Shown here in pieces: positions 41,944 to 50,692 of a DNA stretch of 60,454 bases. The stretch covers positions 1 to 60,454 of the forward strand of contig CAZFLD010000021.1 of NCBI GenBank assembly GCA_964519835.1, written 5' to 3'. The notes beneath the pieces were generated by a model that did no database searches, was not told where the DNA came from, and saw only the letters and a program-made list of their open reading frames with translations. A program made the translations under genes and the position numbers. This DNA is from CAZFLD01 sp964519835 (lineage in GTDB: Bacteria > Spirochaetota > Spirochaetia > DSM-27196 > CAZFLD01). Position 1 is the first letter of the stretch, and every line of letters begins with the position of its first letter.

Positions 41944-43707
41944 ATGCACATCAACAAGCTTGCTCGTTTTGTTCGGCCACACGCGGGCTGGTTTGTGCTC
42001 GCGCTTGTCTTTACTCTTTCCGGAGTCGGGTCGGCACTGATTCCGCCGGCTCTTGCACGGCAGGTGGTGGACAATGTGTTTGTTGTTGCGGTTGAGGAGG
42101 GAGACTTCGAGGGGAAGACATCTCTCCTCATCACCTTGATTTTTGGCATTATGCTGGCCACCGCAGGACGGGCCCTTTCGATCTTCCTGCGAAACAGCCT
42201 TGTTGAATCGGCAAGCCAAAAGGTGATTCGAGACATCAAACAAACGATGTACGATCACATACAAAGCCTGTCGTTTCATTTTTTCCATACACACCGCACC
42301 GGCGAGCTTATGGCCCGCATGACAAACGACGTCGAGATGGTTCGTGGTATTCTGGTCATGGGCGTCATGCATGGTGCAACAGGCATCTTCTACGTCCTCT
42401 CGAGCGCGGTCGTACTCTTTACGCTCAATTGGCAGCTTGCGCTTGTATCGGTGGTTGCCTCTCCTTTTTTGTTTCTGGCCACATATCGGCTGCGAAAGGA
42501 GATCTTTCCGAAGTTCCAGCAAGTCAGGACGCAATACTCGAATCTCAACGCATCCGTACAGGAAAACATCTCCGGCATTCGCATGGTCAAGTCGCTTATG
42601 CGTTACGACCACGAGCTTGAGAAATTCCGTGAGCAGAACGAAGGGCTAACCGGCGTTCGTGACGACGCGCTCAAAGTTTGGGCGCGATGGATGCCGCTTA
42701 TCGAGTTTTTGTCGGGCTTTGCGAGCGTGTTGGTTCTCCTGATCGGCGGCGTAATGGTGATCAACGGTTCGATGACCCTTGGTCTCTGGGTGCAGTTCAA
42801 CAGCTACCTGTGGATGCTGGTCACGCCGATGCGCATGCTTGGCGAGGTGGTGAACCAGATTGCGCTGGCGGGTAGCTCAGCCGAACGGCTGGCGGAGATT
42901 CTCGAGACCGAACCCCATATCAAGAATCCACCCAACGCAATCCACCTTCCCAGGATTCGGGGCGGGGTTGTGTTCGACAACGTGGATTGGAGCGCCGACG
43001 GGAAGAGTATCCTCGAGGGAATCAGCTTCGAGGCAAAGCCCGGTAGTACTATCGCGATCATGGGCCCCACCGGCAGCGGGAAAAGCTCCCTGGTTCACCT
43101 TATTCCGCGATTCTATGACCCCGACTCAGGCCGAGTCCTGATTGACGGCGTCGACACGCGCGAGCTGGACTTGGAGCAGCTCCGCTCGCAGGTCGGACTT
43201 GTGGCACAGGAGACGTTTTTGTTCTCCGAGACCATGTACAACAACCTAACCTATGGCCGCCGTAGTGCTCCCCAGGAGTTTGTCCGGCGCGTAGCGGTGC
43301 AAACACAAGCGCATTTTTTTATTCAGTCCATGGCGGACGGTTACGATACGGTTGTGGGTGAACGGGGTGTGGGTCTCTCGGGAGGGCAAAAACAGCGAGC
43401 GAGCATCGCGCGGGCCCTGCTCAAGCAAGCCCCAATCCTGATACTGGACGACAGTACGAGCTCGGTGGACATGGAAACCGAAGCCATGATTCAGCAGGCT
43501 CTGCGCAATCTGGAGCACAACGTTACAACCTTTATCATCGCCCATCGGATCTCCAGCGTAAAACACGCCGACGAGATACTGGTACTCGACCACGGGCGCA
43601 TCGTGGAGCGTGGAACCCACGACGAGCTTTTGAAGACCGACGGCATGTACGCTGAGTACTTCCACGTCCAGTACGCCGATGCCGGCGTGTTCGGCGGGGG
43701 AAAATAA
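41944..43707 (+). CDS. Heterodimeric ABC exporter, subunit with degenerate site
   Basis: The 587-residue half-transporter has six membrane helices (residues about 10-300) and an ATPase domain. Walker A is GPTGSGKSS and the signature is LSGGQKQRASIARALL. Walker B ILILDDSTSSVD has Asp in place of the catalytic Glu, so the ATP site it contributes is degenerate, as in TM287 and related heterodimers. It pumps hydrophobic compounds, drugs or lipids out of the inner membrane. GGGAG ten bases before the ATG at 41944 supports the start; the frame upstream is the GC-rich repeat. It overlaps its partner by one base (TAATG). Confidence 0.93.
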   Translation: MHINKLARFVRPHAGWFVLALVFTLSGVGSALIPPALARQVVDNVFVVAVEEGDFEGKTSLLITLIFGIMLATAGRALSIFLRNSLVESASQKVIRDIKQTMYDHIQSLSFHFFHTHRTGELMARMTNDVEMVRGILVMGVMHGATGIFYVLSSAVVLFTLNWQLALVSVVASPFLFLATYRLRKEIFPKFQQVRTQYSNLNASVQENISGIRMVKSLMRYDHELEKFREQNEGLTGVRDDALKVWARWMPLIEFLSGFASVLVLLIGGVMVINGSMTLGLWVQFNSYLWMLVTPMRMLGEVVNQIALAGSSAERLAEILETEPHIKNPPNAIHLPRIRGGVVFDNVDWSADGKSILEGISFEAKPGSTIAIMGPTGSGKSSLVHLIPRFYDPDSGRVLIDGVDTRELDLEQLRSQVGLVAQETFLFSETMYNNLTYGRRSAPQEFVRRVAVQTQAHFFIQSMADGYDTVVGERGVGLSGGQKQRASIARALLKQAPILILDDSTSSVDMETEAMIQQALRNLEHNVTTFIIAHRISSVKHADEILVLDHGRIVERGTHDELLKTDGMYAEYFHVQYADAGVFGGGK

Positions 43708-45482
43708 TGGCACGCAACAGATATTTCGAAGACGAGGAAGTTCAGGAAATCTCGAGTCGGACGCTCCGTAGGATTCTTGTGTACCTCAAGCCCTACAAGT
43801 GGAAAGTGATCTTGGCCATCGGTCTGGTATTGGTTGCGGCGGTAGCCTCGCAAATCGGTCCGCTCCTGGTTCGGACCGCGATCGACGTGCACATGCCCTC
43901 CGGAAACGTCGGCGGGATTGTGTTTGTATCCGCAGTGTTTGCGGCACTGCTGATCGGAAGCGCCTACGCCCTACGCCACCGCCTGCTCATAATGATCCCC
44001 CTTGGCAACATCGTCATTCAGCAGATCAGAGAGCAGGTGTTCTCACATGTAAATCGCCTGAGCTTTAAGTTCTTCGACGACCGCCCCGCCGGTAAGATCA
44101 TTCACCGGATCATGGTCTACGTCGACCGACTACAAATGCTTATTAAGCACGGCGTGGTAAACATTGTTGCCGATATTTTCCGCCTGCTTGTGATCCTTGT
44201 CTTTATGGCCTACACGTCGCCCAGGCTGACTCTGATCGCCCTTACCGTCACTCCCTTTATGGCGGTGTTTGTCTTTTTTATTAAGAACCGTATACGCAAG
44301 CGCTGGGACGTGTACCAGGCGAAGTCTTCCAATCTCAACGCGTATGCTCACGAGAGTTTTGTCGGCATCAAGGTAACACAGAGTTTTGTCCGCGAAGCAC
44401 AAAACAGCGACATCATGCGGAACCAGCTCTCAGAAAACTACCGGAGCTGGATGCGCGCCGTAAACCTTTCAAACATCTTATTTCCGGCCGTATTGATGTT
44501 CAATACTATCGCCGTTGCTCTGGTATATTGGTTTGGATACCGGTTTCTCGGCGCTGGAGTGACCACCCTGGGAACTCTGGTGGCATTTAGCTACTACATC
44601 TGGATGATCACCGAGCCGATCGTCAACTTGAGCACGTTCTACAATGAAGTGCTGGTCTCCCTTGCCGCAGCCGAACGTGTGTTTGAGTACATCGATACGC
44701 CGTTCGAAATCGAGAATAAAAAAGAGGCATACGCGCTACCGCGGATCGAGGGCCGGGTTGAGTTCAAGAACGTTGTGTTCGGATACGAGCCGAACCGCAA
44801 GGTCTTTAACGGCGTGAGTTTTCACGTAGAGCCCGGAGAAACCGTCGCGCTGGTCGGCGAGACCGGCGCGGGAAAGAGCACCATTATCAACCTGCTGACC
44901 CGATTCTACGACATCCAGAGTGGGAAGATCCTTGTTGACGGTCACGATATCCAAAAGGTGACCTTGGAGAGCCTGCGAGGCCAGGTCGGCGTGATGCTCC
45001 AAGACAGCTTTGTGTTCTCAGGCACCATCGCGGACAATATCCGCTACGGCCGCCTCGATGCAACGCGCCAAGAGATCGAAGAGGCGGCCCGCGCGGTCCA
45101 TGCCCATGAATTTATCGCCGAGCTTCCCGATGGCTACGACGCACCGGTCTACGAGGGAGGGAGCAACTTGTCAATCGGCCAACGGCAGCTTTTGAGCTTC
45201 GCGCGAATCCTGCTCTACAACCCACGCATACTCATTCTAGACGAGGCAACGGCGAGCATAGACACACATACCGAACGATTGCTGCAACAGGCGATCGCCC
45301 GGGTTCTCAAAGGCCGAACCAGCTTTGTGGTGGCGCACAGGCTGTCGACAATCCGCAACGCCGATCGGATTATGGTCATCGACCAGGGCGAAATCATCGA
45401 GTCCGGCACCCACGACGAGCTCATCGACGCCGGCGGCAAGTACGAGCAGCTCCACAAGAGCCAGTACGCGCTGGTGGAGTGA
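43707..45482 (+). CDS. Heterodimeric ABC exporter, subunit with intact Walker B
   Basis: The 591-residue partner has six membrane helices, Walker A GETGAGKST and Walker B ILILDEATASID with its catalytic Glu. The signature is NLSIGQRQ, where Ile replaces the first Gly of LSGGQ. Thus this subunit supplies the catalytic Glu but a non-standard signature, and its partner the reverse, the usual split in asymmetric exporters. The two genes overlap by one base, so they are translated in a coupled way. Substrate unknown. Confidence 0.93.
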   Translation: MARNRYFEDEEVQEISSRTLRRILVYLKPYKWKVILAIGLVLVAAVASQIGPLLVRTAIDVHMPSGNVGGIVFVSAVFAALLIGSAYALRHRLLIMIPLGNIVIQQIREQVFSHVNRLSFKFFDDRPAGKIIHRIMVYVDRLQMLIKHGVVNIVADIFRLLVILVFMAYTSPRLTLIALTVTPFMAVFVFFIKNRIRKRWDVYQAKSSNLNAYAHESFVGIKVTQSFVREAQNSDIMRNQLSENYRSWMRAVNLSNILFPAVLMFNTIAVALVYWFGYRFLGAGVTTLGTLVAFSYYIWMITEPIVNLSTFYNEVLVSLAAAERVFEYIDTPFEIENKKEAYALPRIEGRVEFKNVVFGYEPNRKVFNGVSFHVEPGETVALVGETGAGKSTIINLLTRFYDIQSGKILVDGHDIQKVTLESLRGQVGVMLQDSFVFSGTIADNIRYGRLDATRQEIEEAARAVHAHEFIAELPDGYDAPVYEGGSNLSIGQRQLLSFARILLYNPRILILDEATASIDTHTERLLQQAIARVLKGRTSFVVAHRLSTIRNADRIMVIDQGEIIESGTHDELIDAGGKYEQLHKSQYALVE

Positions 45483-45501
45483 CGCGGACCGCACCGTCGG
45501 C

Positions 45502-45530
45502 TTGTGTGTACGCGAGATACAACGGATACT
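45502..45530 (+). promoter_or_regulatory. Promoter of the alpha/beta hydrolase gene, probably leaderless
   Basis: TTGTGT (45502-45507), a 17-bp spacer and GATACT (45525-45530) are followed five bases later by the ATG at 45536. The ABC exporter ends only 20 bp earlier, so readthrough is also possible. Confidence 0.45.
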
Positions 45531-45535
45531 AGGGT

Positions 45536-46555
45536 ATGCAAAAACCACGAGGCCGTAGATGGGTTCGATTCGCGATCGTCTTTGCCGGCATGCTGGGCAT
45601 CCTGTTCCTGTTGTGGATGCTCGGACCCCGCGTGAGCTTTTCGCCGACGGGTGATCTGTCCTTGCCGGAGGAAACCCCCGCCGGTCTTGCAAATTGGATC
45701 GCGGCAGCGGAAGCCTCGATTGGAGACATAGTGCCCGGCGCGGAAAAGTCGTTCACCTGGGCCGGCCCGGACGTTCCGAGCCGGCAGGAATACTCGGTCG
45801 TGTATCTCCACGGCTTTTCCGCAACACGGCAGGAGACTTATCCCTTTGCCGACCTGCTTGCCGCCAAGCTTGGTGGAAACGCCTTTCACACACGCCTCGC
45901 CGGCCATGGACGAACCGATGTCGACGCGCTCGGCGACGTCGATGCCCAGGATTGGTACGCCGACGCCCTGGAAGCCTTGGCAATCGGCCGGCACATCGGC
46001 CGTCGTGTTGTAATTGTCGGCACGTCGACCGGAGCGAGCCTCGCGGCCGTCCTCGCCGAAAACCATTCGGCGGCAATCCACGCGATTGTTGCAATCAGTC
46101 CTAACTACGGCCCGGTGAACCGTGCCGGCTGGCTGACCGCGGGGCCGTGGGGACGGCAGATCGGACGCCTGGTGATGGGCGAGTACCGGAGCTGGGAGCC
46201 GCAAAACGATCTTCACCGTCGGTACTGGACCTCACGGTATCCGAGTAGCGCCATCCCCGCGATGATGAGTCTTGTATCGTACGCGGTCGCCGTCGATCAC
46301 GATCGACTTGACGTGCCCTTGATGACCATCGCATCACCCGACGACACGGTCGTTGACTACCAAGAGGTCAGGCGGGTTCACGACAGGTGGGGCTCCGCGT
46401 TTGATCCGCCGCCGGAGAAAGAACTCGTTCTTGTAGAAGACGCGCCGGATCCCGGCCACCACGTCATTGCGGGGGACATTCTCTCGCCCAACACCACCGA
46501 ACGCCTCGCTTCGGCGGCCGCTCAATTTGTGGGCGAGTTGACCGGCCGGCGATAG
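45536..46555 (+). CDS. Membrane-anchored alpha/beta hydrolase
   Basis: The 339-residue protein has one N-terminal membrane segment (residues about 12-30), then an alpha/beta hydrolase domain. It has the oxyanion motif LHGFSA, the nucleophile Ser164 in GTSTG, an acid in IASPDDTVVD and the catalytic His in DPGHH near residue 305. Most relatives are carboxylesterases or lipases of the monoglyceride-lipase type (HTRLAGHGRTDV matches that group). The active domain would face the periplasm. It follows the ABC exporter closely and may share its transcript. Confidence 0.88.
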   Translation: MQKPRGRRWVRFAIVFAGMLGILFLLWMLGPRVSFSPTGDLSLPEETPAGLANWIAAAEASIGDIVPGAEKSFTWAGPDVPSRQEYSVVYLHGFSATRQETYPFADLLAAKLGGNAFHTRLAGHGRTDVDALGDVDAQDWYADALEALAIGRHIGRRVVIVGTSTGASLAAVLAENHSAAIHAIVAISPNYGPVNRAGWLTAGPWGRQIGRLVMGEYRSWEPQNDLHRRYWTSRYPSSAIPAMMSLVSYAVAVDHDRLDVPLMTIASPDDTVVDYQEVRRVHDRWGSAFDPPPEKELVLVEDAPDPGHHVIAGDILSPNTTERLASAAAQFVGELTGRR

Positions 46556-46725
46556 CACAGCCGAATAAAGGCGGACCTCCTGGAGAAAACGCGCGCACCA
46601 TCGCTCTCTCACCTCGGCAGATCTCTTGATTAGGGAGCTCCGGCGATCTGAGATCGAGCGATCCTTCGAGCCCGCAGCCTGTGCGGTGATTAGGGTGAGG
46701 ACGGTGGTTAAAACGTCGGATGTGA

Positions 46726-47172
46726 TCAGTCCCGACGCGCCTTAAGCGCCTTCTTCCCCGGAAGTATCTCCGAACAATAGAGCGCGACGGGGTCGCGCTT
46801 AGGTCTCCGTGGCCTAATCGTAGCGATGTGGACGGTAACCCCAATCCCGACTGCCGCAAGCAGGATCAAGACCCAGGTACTCTCCCACACGAGAATCGCG
46901 GAGATTGTCAAACCGATCCACAAAAAAACGACGGCACCAACCTTCCTCCGATGGCTCAAGCCACTTCCCTCGGCATAGGCCCGTAGGTATGGACCGGTCA
47001 GCCGGTTCTTGAGCAGCCCGCGATGGAGCCGGGGGCTTGATTTGAGAAACAGGGCGCTTGCGAGGAGGAGAAAGACCGTAGTCGGGAGCAGCGGTACAAA
47101 GATGCCGATTATTCCGAGGCCTGCGAAAAAGAGCCCCAGCGTTAAGCTTATCCAGCGTTTGCCTCGGCGCAT
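46726..47172 (-). CDS. DUF454 (YbaN-like) inner-membrane protein
   Basis: The 148-residue protein matches DUF454: GLFFAGLGIIGIFVPLLPTTVFLLLASALFLKSSPRLH, GPYLRAYAEGSGLSHRRKVGAVVFLW. It has about four membrane helices. Function unknown. The start at 47172 (MRRGKRW) is chosen over the TTG at 47211 because a promoter (TTGACC, 17 bp, TAGCTT, 47211-47183) lies in that interval. A short tail (RPRRPKRDPVALYC) extends past the usual end. The 46556-46725 gap shows nothing recognisable. Confidence 0.85.
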   Translation of the reverse strand: MRRGKRWISLTLGLFFAGLGIIGIFVPLLPTTVFLLLASALFLKSSPRLHRGLLKNRLTGPYLRAYAEGSGLSHRRKVGAVVFLWIGLTISAILVWESTWVLILLAAVGIGVTVHIATIRPRRPKRDPVALYCSEILPGKKALKARRD

Positions 47173-47182
47173 GTGCGATTTG

Positions 47183-47211
47183 AAGCTACAGGCGTCGGAG
47201 CGGGGGGTCAA
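47183..47211 (-). promoter_or_regulatory. Promoter of the DUF454 gene
   Basis: On the minus strand TTGACC (47211-47206), 17 bp and TAGCTT (47188-47183) precede the ATG at 47172 by ten bases, so the leader would be only three or four bases long. Confidence 0.45.
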
Positions 47212-47227
47212 GCCCCGATCTACAGCA

Positions 47228-48190
47228 CTATGGATTGCCGGCGTTGGTCAGACGTTCCATCTGCCCCACGCTCAGGTTGACGTCAACGGCTGCCAGGTTT
47301 TCCTCGAGTTGCTCCATCGACGTCGGTGCGGTGAGGGGAATCACCGCCGGGGTGCCGGCGAGCATCCAGGCGTAGATGACCTGGTTCGGCGTCGCACCGA
47401 GCTCACTAGCCACCTCTCGGAGAACCAATAGTCGGTCGTCAGTTTCCGCACCGAGGTACTGTGGCCGGATCTCGCGATCGGCTCGCGTGTACGCACCGTT
47501 CAAGAGCGGACTGTAGGCCAACATACGTAACTCGGGGTACTCACGGCAGTAGTCCAACAGCTCCTCGTCAGAGCTCAGCTGGGGCGAAAAGCTCGCGCCC
47601 GGTCGGGGCCGAAGGTAGGTGTGCCGTTGTTGAACACAGCAGTACTCGGCAAAACCCTCGGTCCGGTTTACGGCTCGTGCTTCCGCGATTCGCCACGTCC
47701 TGTAGTTCGAACATCCGACTGCCCGAGCTTTCCCTCCGCGCACCAAGGCATTAAATGCCGCGAGTGTCTCCTGTAAGGGATCGCTCCGAATGTCGGTATG
47801 AGCGTAGTAGAGATCGATTCGTTCTATGCCAAGGCGCTCGTGGCTCCCAGCTGCCTCTTCGTCAATGGTGGCCTTGGAGAGGCTGGGACCTCGGTCGTCA
47901 CGGTTGAAGCCCACCTTGGTTGCAATAACAAGTTCGTCCCGACCGGAACCGGAGGCCCTACCACGCTCCTCGAGCCACTCGCCGAGGACAGTCTCGCTTT
48001 CGGTACCAGTGCCGCCGGCGTGCCACTTCGAGTAGTTGTTTGCCGTGTCGATAAAGCGACCACCGGTCTCGTAGTAGGCGTCGAGGAGGGCAAAGCTCGT
48101 GTCCCGGTCGACCTTGGTGCCGAAGGGCAGAATGCCGAGGCAGAGACGGCTGACGTCGATGCCGCTATGGCCGAGCTTTAGGGTTTTCAT
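47228..48190 (-). CDS. Aldo/keto reductase
   Basis: The 320-residue enzyme has the (beta/alpha)8 aldo/keto reductase motifs. RFIDTANNYS carries Asp48 and Tyr53, ATKVGF carries Lys92 and YYAHTD carries His131; these form the catalytic tetrad. The NADPH-binding end is near VIPLTAPTSMEQLEENLAA. It reduces aldehydes or sugars; substrate not predictable. GGAGGAAGT before the ATG at 48190 fixes the start. It lies directly downstream of a second, interrupted aldo/keto reductase gene on the same strand. Confidence 0.93.
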   Translation of the reverse strand: MKTLKLGHSGIDVSRLCLGILPFGTKVDRDTSFALLDAYYETGGRFIDTANNYSKWHAGGTGTESETVLGEWLEERGRASGSGRDELVIATKVGFNRDDRGPSLSKATIDEEAAGSHERLGIERIDLYYAHTDIRSDPLQETLAAFNALVRGGKARAVGCSNYRTWRIAEARAVNRTEGFAEYCCVQQRHTYLRPRPGASFSPQLSSDEELLDYCREYPELRMLAYSPLLNGAYTRADREIRPQYLGAETDDRLLVLREVASELGATPNQVIYAWMLAGTPAVIPLTAPTSMEQLEENLAAVDVNLSVGQMERLTNAGNP

Positions 48191-48280
48191 ACACTTCCTC
48201 CATAGATCGTTAGCTCGCGAGCCTATGGCTTGCGGCGTCGGCTCGAAGCAACAGGTTTCCGTGCGCGAGGGGCGGATCGG

Positions 48281-49440
48281 CTACCATCGCTGGTGGACGA
48301 GTCCGCGAATCCGCTTGTCATACATCAGATCGACCGCCGCCCGCGCCTCGTGAGAAAGTGGCGAAAGCTCCGAGGTGGCCACGTTGTCGACAAGCTGCTC
48401 CGGGCGGGAGGCGCCGGGAATGACACAGCTCACGGCCGCGTGATCGAGTATCCAGCGCAGGGCCGATTGCGCCTGACTGCGGTCGCCCGGCAATGCCGGC
48501 GCAAGCTCCGAAACCGCCGCCAATGCCGCTTCGTAGTCCACACCGCCGAAGGTCTCCCCTCGGTCGAAGGCTTCGCCGTTGCGAATAAACTTTCTGTGAT
48601 CGCCTTCCTCGAACCTCGGAATGTGTCACAAACCCTGGTGCTGGACAGACAAACAGCCGCCTGTCTGTCAAGGAGTTACGCGTAGCCTTTACGGCTTGCG
48701 GGACTCGGACTGTATAGGCGCTCCAAACAACTGCCAAACAAGGAAATATTCGTTCTTCAGCACCAGGGTTTGTGACACTTCACGAACCTCGAGTCCTTCG
48801 TGAGCTTTCCGGTAAGCAGACCGCCCGCAAGCGGCACGCGAACAATAATTCCGACGTCACGCCCGACGGCCTGGGGGAAAAACCGTTCCCGTGGTCGTTG
48901 GCGAAACATGTTGAAGATGATCTGCACGGTGGATACGTTGTCGTACTCAATGGCCTTTATCGCCTCTTCGACCTTCTCCACCGAGACGCCGAGGTTCGCG
49001 ATCTTTCCTTCCTCTTTGAGGCGGTCGAACAGCTCAAAGATCTCCGGCCGGTAGTAGACGTCGGTTGGAGGGCAGTGGAGCTGAATCAGATCCAGGCGGT
49101 CCAGTCCGGTGTTGGAAAGTGAGTTTTCTACAAACCCGCGTAGGGCCTCAACCGTGTATCCCTCGGCTACATGAGGCGAGATCCGGCGGCCACACTTCGT
49201 GGCGACAAAGACTTCCTCCGACCGGGCGCGAGCAACTCGGCCAACCGCGGCTTCGCTCTGTCCGTCCGCGTATACGTCGGCGGTGTCGAAGAAGTTCACG
49301 CCCGCATCCACCGCCTCGTTGATCATACGCTCGGCCACCCCGTCGTCGAAGGGTTTTCCCCAGCCACCACCAACCTGCCAGGTTCCCAGGGATACTTCGG
49401 ATACCTTTATGCTTGTCTTGCCTAATCGCCTGTAGTTCAT
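48281..49440 (-). pseudogene. Aldo/keto reductase gene split by a MITE-like element
   Basis: The N-terminal part (49440 down to the element) carries Asp52, Tyr57 (FFDTADVYADG), Lys82 (ATKCGRR) and His122 (QLHCPP), complete catalytic residues. It ends at TKDSRF, then reads into the element and stops (VKCHKPWC). The C-terminal part resumes on the far side as EEGDHRKFIRNGEAFDRGETFGGVDYE and runs to VHQRW at 48281, including the cofactor-binding VIPGASRPEQL. Removing the 164-bp element and one 9-bp repeat gives one open frame of 328 residues with no other lesion, so the insertion is recent. Confidence 0.93.
48619..48782 (-). mobile_element. MITE-like element, copy 2
   Basis: This 164-bp element carries near-perfect inverted ends reading TGTCACAAACCCTGGTGC on both sides, and is flanked by 9-bp direct repeats CGAACCTCG (48610-48618 and 48783-48791). 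It is in the opposite orientation to copy 1 (33209-33373), with which it shares a long internal block around GTAACTCCTTGACAGACAG. It has no open frame of its own. The four outermost bases differ between all ends. It interrupts the aldo/keto reductase gene. Confidence 0.92.
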
Positions 49441-49522
49441 GTTTCTGCTCCGGAAAACGTGCTTTTCATCTCAGTTGCTCTATGGAACACTCCAACTGTG
49501 AACGAAAAGGGAGGTGAGCACA

Positions 49523-50584
49523 ATGGAACAGCTTGATCTGACGGCGTTTCCCCCGGGCTCGAATGCGCGACCACTGCGGCACGAGGATATTCCGGCCCTG
49601 ACTCGTGCTCGGAACGCGTACTCACGCCGGCTTATTGGCGTAGAGCCGGATACAGAGGATGGATGGAAGGCACGCTTCAACCGCCCCGGAATCGAATTGA
49701 ACCGGGACACTGCCGGTGTGTTTGCGCAAGATGGGGCGTTTCTGGCCGCCGCCGTTGCAGCAAACCTGTCGCAACCGCATAACGAGTCCCACAACTCGTT
49801 TATCGTGGATGACGACGCGCTCGGACACACGCACCCCGAGAAACCTCACGGAGGGGAGACGGCTCTTTTGGAGTGGGCCATTCGTGTACAGCGGACGCGA
49901 CTGCCGGAGGCGCCCGAGGGGATTACGGTGGTAGCCGGTGTTGCTGCACTCGCGCAGGATATTCGAACCAAGGCGGTTGCTGAGTCCCTCGGCTTCCAGC
50001 CGGTGCGCCTCTTTCAGCGGATGACGATCGAGATGGCGGAGGCCCCGCAGGAGCCCGACTTTCCCGCCGGGGTCGCCATAACCACCTTGGGCGAAACCAA
50101 CGACCTGGACGCGGTTGCCCGGGCAATGGACGAGGCGTTTGCCGACCACTTTGGTTACACCAGACAGCCCGAGGACGAGTTACTCGAAGAGTGGCGGTAC
50201 TGGACACAAAACGACCCGCACCATGATCCAAACCTCTGGTTTCTGGCGGTGGAGGATGGAGAGATCGCGGGCATGTGCATCAACGAACTCGAAATGGACG
50301 AGGACCCGGCGGTCTCCTACGTCGGCGTCCTCGGCGTCAGAAAGCGGTGGCGCAAACGGGGCCTGGGGACCGCACTGCTTCGCCACGCCTTTTGTGAGTT
50401 TTACAAACGCGGCAAACGAAAGGCGTCGCTCGACGTGGACTCAGAGAGCCTAACAGGCGCAACTCGACTCTACGAAAAGGCCGGCATGAAAGAAACCCGG
50501 CGGTTTGTATGGCGGGAGCTCGTGCTTCGTGAGGGCAAAGACGTACGGCGCTTGCAGGCGGACGAGGAGGAAGCCACGGTGTAG
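49523..50584 (+). CDS. Tandem GNAT-domain acetyltransferase
   Basis: The 353-residue protein contains two GNAT folds, as in mycothiol synthase-like proteins. The N-terminal one (about residues 15-170) is degenerate. The C-terminal one (about 185-345) has an acetyl-CoA-binding motif VLGVRKRWRKRGLGTALLRHAF and SESLTGATRLYEKAGM. It transfers an acetyl group to an unknown amine. The start at 49523 is given by GGGAGG eight bases upstream; a GTG at 49514 is inside that site. It is divergent from the split aldo/keto reductase gene and stands alone. Confidence 0.9.
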   Translation: MEQLDLTAFPPGSNARPLRHEDIPALTRARNAYSRRLIGVEPDTEDGWKARFNRPGIELNRDTAGVFAQDGAFLAAAVAANLSQPHNESHNSFIVDDDALGHTHPEKPHGGETALLEWAIRVQRTRLPEAPEGITVVAGVAALAQDIRTKAVAESLGFQPVRLFQRMTIEMAEAPQEPDFPAGVAITTLGETNDLDAVARAMDEAFADHFGYTRQPEDELLEEWRYWTQNDPHHDPNLWFLAVEDGEIAGMCINELEMDEDPAVSYVGVLGVRKRWRKRGLGTALLRHAFCEFYKRGKRKASLDVDSESLTGATRLYEKAGMKETRRFVWRELVLREGKDVRRLQADEEEATV

Positions 50585-50692
50585 GGCGCCTGCGCGTATC
50601 GCCCCCCACCTCGCCACCGAAGGGCCGAACCCGCGGTCGCATCCAAAAAGCTAGGCCCCGCGGGCGGCCGTCTCGTGGTACCATGGCAAGCC

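Noticed and set aside
48230..48685. 151-residue plus-strand frame
   Set aside because: It is antisense to the split aldo/keto reductase and runs into the element.
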